From Saturnia japonica (taxonomy: Eukaryota > Arthropoda > Insecta > Lepidoptera > Saturniidae), in the NCBI GenBank assembly GCA_033032175.1, contig CM065323.1, positions 15,996,001 to 16,060,000 on the forward strand: a stretch of 64,000 nucleotides of DNA. Reading direction: 5' to 3'. The notes beneath the pieces are model-generated. The model saw only the letters and a program-made list of their open reading frames with translations. It had not been told where the DNA came from and made no database searches. Every line of letters starts with the position of its first letter. The stretch's first letter is position 1. Both the position numbers and the translations under genes were made by a program. Below, piece by piece: positions 59,205 to 64,000 of the stretch.

Positions 59205-59445
59205 GGTGGTCGCGATCTCTACCACTTCACTATATTATTACTGTATACACCGACTGATCTCTGAACACGATGAACCAAAAGAAACTCATAGTTGGGTTTA
59301 TCGCTATTTGTATGGTGTCGCGATACCTACCACCCCTCTACATTATTGCATAAACACTGGCTGACCTCTAAACACGACAAAGCAATAGAAAGTCATAGAT
59401 GGATTTATCACTCTATGTGTAGGGTATCGTAAATCATCCCTTATT
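59205..59445 (+). repeat. Roughly 100-bp tandem units inside the Helitron, 2-3 copies
   Basis: Same unit as 56890-57060, with CTGATCTCTGAACACGATGA and CTGACCTCTAAACACGACAA about 105 bases apart. Confidence 0.75.
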
Positions 59446-59474
59446 GTACCACTCTGCCGATTCATTTTTCAAAA

Positions 59475-60920
59475 ACGCGAAACCCTTTTATTTCTTCCTA
59501 AAATCATAAATATGAATTTTCATATCCCTAAATTGAGAAATAGTGGGTTCTTCATACAATCTTTCATCCCCTATTTGACCCCTTCATGTTTTATCTTTGC
59601 GCCATAAGGTACCCTATGTCCGTCTCCAAGGTCCAATATATCTCTATTCATCAAAATTGGTTTAACGGGTTCTTCGTACAAACCTTCATCACCTATTTCA
59701 CCCATTAAAGTTTTATTTTCACCACATAAGGTAGCCAAAGTCTTTCTCCAAATTCCTACATATCTCTATATCAAAATTCATCAAAATTAGGTTCTTTATA
59801 CGAACTTTCACCCCCCATTTCACCCCTTCTAATTTTATTTCCAAAAGTAAACAATGTCCTTTCTCAACCAAAGTTCTTCAAAATTGGTTCAGCGGTCTAG
59901 GCTTGAAAATGCAACAGACGGGACAGAAAGAATTTCTTTCGCATTTATAATATTAGTAGGTATGGATTATTCAATTAATTATGCAGTCATTTTCTATAGT
60001 GTTATTTACCAATTAAAATACTAACAGTAAATTATTACCCAACACCAAATTAACGAAAACAGTTTATAATAATTAATTTTTGAAATGAATTCTCTTTCAC
60101 TATATACCTGTAATAAATTCTCTCTCTATACCTTTCTACGTTTCTCTATAATAACTGATACTTTAGTAAGGTAAAAATTACAAAAGATCGACTGTTGTGG
60201 TTCCCTTTTAATTTTCTATTTTAGGGATTTTTATATTGTTAATACAAATGCGAAAGTGAATCGAAAAAAGATCAATTTTTGAGAGATCGATCTTTTAGAG
60301 ATCGATTTTTTTAGGAATCGATTCATAAGAGTTGGATTCGAATCAATCTTTTTCGAAATGAATTGCCATCCCTAGCAGCGGCGCAGCTATATTCAACTGA
60401 CAATAGCCAGCCTATGCAGACCCCATTTTAATATGATTTAACACATAGATCTGAGGTCAACTTATGTTGGAAATTTCATTTTATTAAACTCTTCATTTTT
60501 TAACTTTATGAAAGGTTTCGATCATCATCGTTTTACAAACCATAATATACAGATAGCTAAAATTTCAGTGAATTCAACTGAAGAGCTATTTTATAGCATT
60601 TTTATCAAAAAAATGTTCGACGTAATTTTTTAAATCGATATAACTTTTTTATTTATGAACTTATTGAAGTAAAACAAACACTAAATGTTAAGTGAACCTT
60701 ATCAGAATATATTAGTGAAAACCGTTTCCAAATCGGTTATGCCGTTTCTGAGATTAGCGCGCACAAAAGTTGGCAAACAGACAAACAGACAAACAGACAA
60801 AAATTCTAACAATCATTGTTTTGGGTTCTCCTGCGTTTATAGAGACCCCCAATAATAGTTTTTCTCATATATCTTCCATGTACAGACATCGATCAGTTAC
60901 GATTTTATTATATGTATAGA
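59475..60920 (-). repeat. Internal duplication in the composite Helitron, copy 2
   Basis: Diverged partner of 58125-59195, with insertions. Its matching 5'-type termini are at 59966 (GTATGGA|T) and 60920 (GTATAGA|T). A (CAGACAAA)n expansion lies near 60777-60799. Confidence 0.8.
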
Positions 60921-60984
60921 TGACAATATCCAATTTACAGCTTTTTTGTTTTATTTAAAAAAGCTATTCATTCCACTTTCAATA

Positions 60985-61394
60985 ATCTTATAAGTATCTT
61001 ATTAGAATATCTACCATAATATATAACATAACATCTATAACAGTATAATTATTATATTCTTAAAACAACTACAGTTATTTGGTATCATTAGGATTTTCTC
61101 ATTTTCAAGATACGTTTGTTGTAGGTTATATTCAATAAGCCATTATTTGTTGATGTTGAATGATATGTTTGTGCTTCCATTAATCAAATGCGCCATCTCT
61201 TTCATCCTCAACGAGGTGCTATTAAAAGCCCCTTATATTTAATACCTCGCATTTGTAAACGAAACTTTAATGTTGGTGAAGTACATAAAACAATCTCCAC
61301 GGTGTTTTAATGCTACCATTAAATGCAGTGCGCGCTCCACCGCCATCTATTTCGAGATTTCGAATGTTTATTGCTTTACAAACATGTTCAAAGT
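60985..61394. other. Presumed intron or upstream region of the kekkon-like gene
   Basis: AT-rich DNA with no recognised repeat. Because a splice acceptor lies just before the start codon, this is most simply intron sequence after an unseen 5' untranslated exon. The frame is open upstream of the start codon (from 61270), but those residues look non-conserved and end in an acceptor-like signal. Confidence 0.5.
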
Positions 61395-61412
61395 TCGTTT
61401 GTCTTGTTGCAG
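61395..61412 (+). promoter_or_regulatory. Likely 3' splice acceptor 4 bases before the start codon
   Basis: The pyrimidine-rich TCGTTTGTCTTGTTGCAG ends at 61412, then AAAA and the ATG at 61417. An exon beginning at 61413 would place almost all the 5' UTR in an upstream exon outside the repeats seen here. Confidence 0.7.
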
Positions 61413-61416
61413 AAAA

Positions 61417-62854
61417 ATGGGGGACACGACGATCAGGAAAATAATAATCCTTAATCTCGTGTTTGCGACGATCACAGCTGATTTTACCAGTAATTGCCCA
61501 GAGAAGTGTAAATGTGTTTGGGCGAGTGGCGATAAACAGGCGGACTGCTCCCACGGTCATTTCGATAATATTCCCAAAACATTAAGCCCTGATGTTCAAA
61601 AGCTGAACTTCACTGGAAATGACCTATACGAAATAACAATGCACGCTTTTGAAGATGTCGGCCTCATCAATCTTTGGAAACTAACTTTAAGTGAATGCAA
61701 ATTACAGACGATACAGAAGGATGGTTTCAGCGGACTGGCGATTGTGATTGAATTGGATTTATCGAAGAACGATTTAAAGACATTACACCCAGATACGTTT
61801 AATGAAACGAAAAAAATAAGATGGATTTTGTTAAACGACAATAAATTGGAGAAACTAGATGACGGATTGTTTAGAAACTTGGATCTGTTACAAAGAGTTG
61901 ATTTGAGCAACAACAGGATTTCTCAAATAGGAATGAAAGCATTTATTAACGTTCCGAAATTAAATTTTTTAAGACTCGACGGAAACAAATTAACACATTT
62001 GAAAAAGGAAATATTAAGCAATTTACCTTCTTTATTAAATTTGGATGTCCAAGACAACCCTTGGAGATGTGATTGCTTCTTGCAACAATTTCGTGATTGG
62101 ATCATCAGTAAAAAGTTTTACACCAACGAAATATACTGCTCTGAACCACTAAAAGTACAGGGAAAGCGATGGAAAGAGTTAGATTCAAGTGACTTTGCTT
62201 GCCGACCTAGTATAGTGTACCCATCTACAAGTACTACTTTGGCGGTTTCAGATAACAATGTAACTTTGTCGTGTCAAGTAAATGGTAATCCTTTACCTGA
62301 AGTCAATTGGGTTCTAAACGCACAAATCATCGACGGTTCATACCGATATCAAGGTGAAATCAAATACTACATAACACATAACAGCAACGAATATTATAGT
62401 AAATGGGTTAATTTAACCATAATTAACGTTGAAAGTACCGACAATGGAGAATATTTGTGCGTCGCCAAGAATCCTGGGGGAGTTGAGGAAAGAAGTTTAA
62501 CATTAGAAGTCACCCACATTCCTCCTAACACAATGGTCCCCGCTGGCATGGATAACAACATGATGCCAGTATTAATAGGAGTGTCTTGCACAGCAGCAAT
62601 ACTATTAATAATCTTGGTGATATTATGTTACTGCTGCTGTAGAAGAAGAAGTTCTGATAAAAAAGCTGATACGACTAACGGTGAGGCATTGATCGAAGGT
62701 TCAGTGATACCAGAGATGGAGAAGAGTTTGATAACGGCGGTGAATCCAGTCACGAAGCCGCCAAGGAGGTACGAGGTCTCACCATCACTGACGGGCGGTG
62801 CTACAGAGATGTCTGATCTAAATAAAACATTGCTGGACAATGATTCCGTGTTCG
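61417..62854 (+). CDS. Kekkon-like LRR-Ig transmembrane protein, first coding exon
   Basis: Encodes 479 residues plus one base. Residues 1-21 form a signal peptide (IRKIIILNLVFATITA). An N-terminal cysteine cap follows (Cys27, 31, 33, 44), then about six leucine-rich repeats (about 60-210) and the C-terminal cap NPWRCDC (Cys218, Cys220) to Cys262. One Ig domain has its cysteines at 286 and 348, a Trp between, and the DNGEYLC motif. A transmembrane helix lies at about 384-410, followed by CCCRRR and a cytoplasmic tail. This order is that of the insect Kekkon family (usually 7 LRRs and one Ig), cell-surface proteins that bind and modulate signalling receptors; Drosophila Kek1 inhibits the EGF receptor. 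Which kekkon this is cannot be decided. The ATG at 61417 is preferred over the one at 61270: it starts the signal peptide and follows a splice acceptor. The exon ends G|GTAAGT. Confidence 0.93.
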
Positions 62855-63690
62855 GTAAGTTATTTATTTAACAATCAACATATTTTTGTATCATATGTAT
62901 TTCAATAATAATTTTACTATCAAATAAAAGTAAATATGTAAAGTTATTAAATCTGACAATTAATATCTCTGTTTATATAGCAAAATATGCTAATTATAAT
63001 CTATACTTGGGTTTCTTGAAGTAAAGATTAAAATATAAATATTCCTTTAAATAGACCCCTGCACTATTACAAAGTATATTGTAAGTGACTTTCTTTCTAT
63101 AAAATCTTATTTAAACGAGGAGCTGGTATCACGGAAACTATCTATGTATTATCTCATCTGGGTAATAAATCTTTTTTGTCTACATTTTTTAATTATTGCT
63201 GAGTACTTATAGAAAAGCTTAATGATGTGTAGTCTAGTCCTTTTCTCAACTTGAGTCCTATTGTAATATGAAAACTACATACAAATTGCTGTAGTATATT
63301 TAAGTGTAGCACGTCCTAACACAAGAAAAATACGATCTTTTTAAATAATATGCATATACAAATCTTAACTAAACTTTGAAATAATTAGTTCGAGTTGTAA
63401 TGGGTGTCAAATTATTCTCCTTTCTGATCGTTTCGATAGTTACGAAACCGTTGGTCATGTTATCGACTGTTCAGGGTAAGCCTAGTCCTACTGACGGACA
63501 CATGCTACTTACACATAAATTATTTCATAATAATATCACAAACCTTACAATACCTTTTGAACACTCAAACAGATTATACCGGTATAATTAATTTTCCCAC
63601 AAACCGCCCATGCATTTCATAATAAATTCACTTCATATTACTATTTCTTAACATTGTGGTATATTATAAAGCTCAATCAATCTATTTCAG
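62855..63690 (+). other. Intron of the kekkon-like gene
   Basis: Begins GTAAGT and ends CTATTTCAG. AT-rich, 836 bp, phase 1. It holds a 63-codon open frame at 63400-63591 with a hydrophobic start, but no acceptor-donor pair frames it and I do not regard it as an exon. Confidence 0.85.
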
Positions 63691-64000
63691 CGCACAATGA
63701 AGATGAGAAACGCTTGCTGGGTTTCGAGCAACTTACACAGCGATCACAAGACGCACTCAACGTAGAGTACGCCCGCACTGACGGTAGAGCATATCCTCCT
63801 GACTTACTTTCGTTCCCGCCGAGAGGAGCTCAAATTTCACCAGCAGCCAGCAATACCTCCACTGTTCCTGACACCACCAGGCTGCCACCACAACTTAACC
63901 CGGTCAGTCCAATTCATTCGCCGATATATGGCATGACTACGAACCACAATCTCTTCAGAACACTACCATATTCCCGATCTCAGTCGCCCTTCACATCTCC
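63691..64000 (+). CDS. Kekkon-like gene, second coding exon (partial)
   Basis: Starts after TCTATTTCAG. Its first two bases complete the split codon (G|CG, Ala) and the frame then stays open for 102 more codons to the window edge: HNEDEKRLLGFEQLTQRSQD, then a segment with AYPPDLLSFPPRGAQ, then Pro/Ser/Thr-rich sequence. This continues the cytoplasmic tail, which in the family is long and poorly conserved. With the first exon, at least 582 residues are visible; the stop lies beyond the window. Confidence 0.85.

Larger units (their letters stand above)
56237..60920 (-). mobile_element. Composite Helitron, 4.68 kb, inserted between A and T
   Basis: The plus strand reads TTTCTTA|CTAGCTGTGCCCC at 56236/56237 and ATGTATAGA|TGACAATA at 60920/60921. 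On its own strand this is A|TCTATACATAT...CTAG|T with no target duplication, the defining Helitron insertion. The unoccupied copy of the target lies at 55572-55722. Inside are a dead Jockey LINE C-terminus, two pairs of further 5'-type termini, and about 100-bp tandem units. I found no Rep/helicase, so it is non-autonomous. The size includes later nested insertions or duplications. Confidence 0.85.

Noticed and set aside
61270..61416. Upstream in-frame extension of the kekkon-like protein
   Set aside because: The extension would place the signal peptide 50 residues inside the protein and crosses a good splice acceptor at 61412.
63400..63591. 63-codon frame with a hydrophobic start, signal-peptide-like
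   Set aside because: Lies within the intron of the kekkon-like gene, with no framing splice sites; composition is like the surrounding AT-rich intron.

Overview
This window is a repeat-dense, gene-poor piece of an insect nuclear genome, most likely a moth or butterfly. The evidence for Lepidoptera is indirect: AT-rich DNA, many copies of the Helitron terminus that reads CTAGCTGTGCCC (very common in lepidopteran genomes), a Jockey-type LINE, RTE/CR1-like LINE tails, tRNA-related SINEs and a BEL/Pao LTR retrotransposon. I did not identify the species. Apart from one gene at the right edge, I found no host protein gene that I could defend.

Layout. Positions 1-8.7 kb hold SINE/LINE debris, a Helitron (4794-5704) split by a LINE tail, palindromic MITE-like blocks, and a 1.71-kb segment (7015-8727) that recurs further right. 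Positions 8728-17795 form a nest: a 382-bp Helitron was split by a BEL/Pao LTR retrotransposon on the minus strand (8886-17566, 5-bp target duplication ATATC, tRNA-Phe-type primer site). That retrotransposon has lost the middle of its pol gene. In its place are a Jockey LINE fragment (9545-11817) and a near-identical copy of the 7015-8727 segment (11818-13528).

Positions 17.8-38.4 kb are intergenic DNA with scattered Helitrons, SINEs and LINE tails. Positions 38420-43039 contain a 100-N gap flanked by two identical 2,260-bp blocks, which looks like an assembly artefact rather than biology. Positions 43-56 kb hold more Helitrons, RTE-like LINE tails, a roughly 120-bp tandem repeat, and a clean 510-bp Helitron (54763-55272). 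Positions 56237-60920 form a 4.7-kb composite Helitron inserted precisely between A and T of a short repeat whose unoccupied paralogue lies just upstream (55572-55722).

The only recognisable host gene lies at 61413-64000 on the plus strand. It encodes a kekkon-like transmembrane protein (signal peptide, leucine-rich repeats with cysteine caps, one Ig domain, transmembrane helix, cytoplasmic tail). Its main coding exon ends at a GTAAGT donor, and the next exon runs off the window.

The strongest candidates for something unusual are the chimeric BEL element carrying sense-oriented foreign segments, and the nested Helitron array. The sequence gives direct structural evidence for both, but how they arose is inference. 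I saw no CRISPR array, operon or bacterial-type system, as expected for animal DNA. All sequence comparisons were made by eye.
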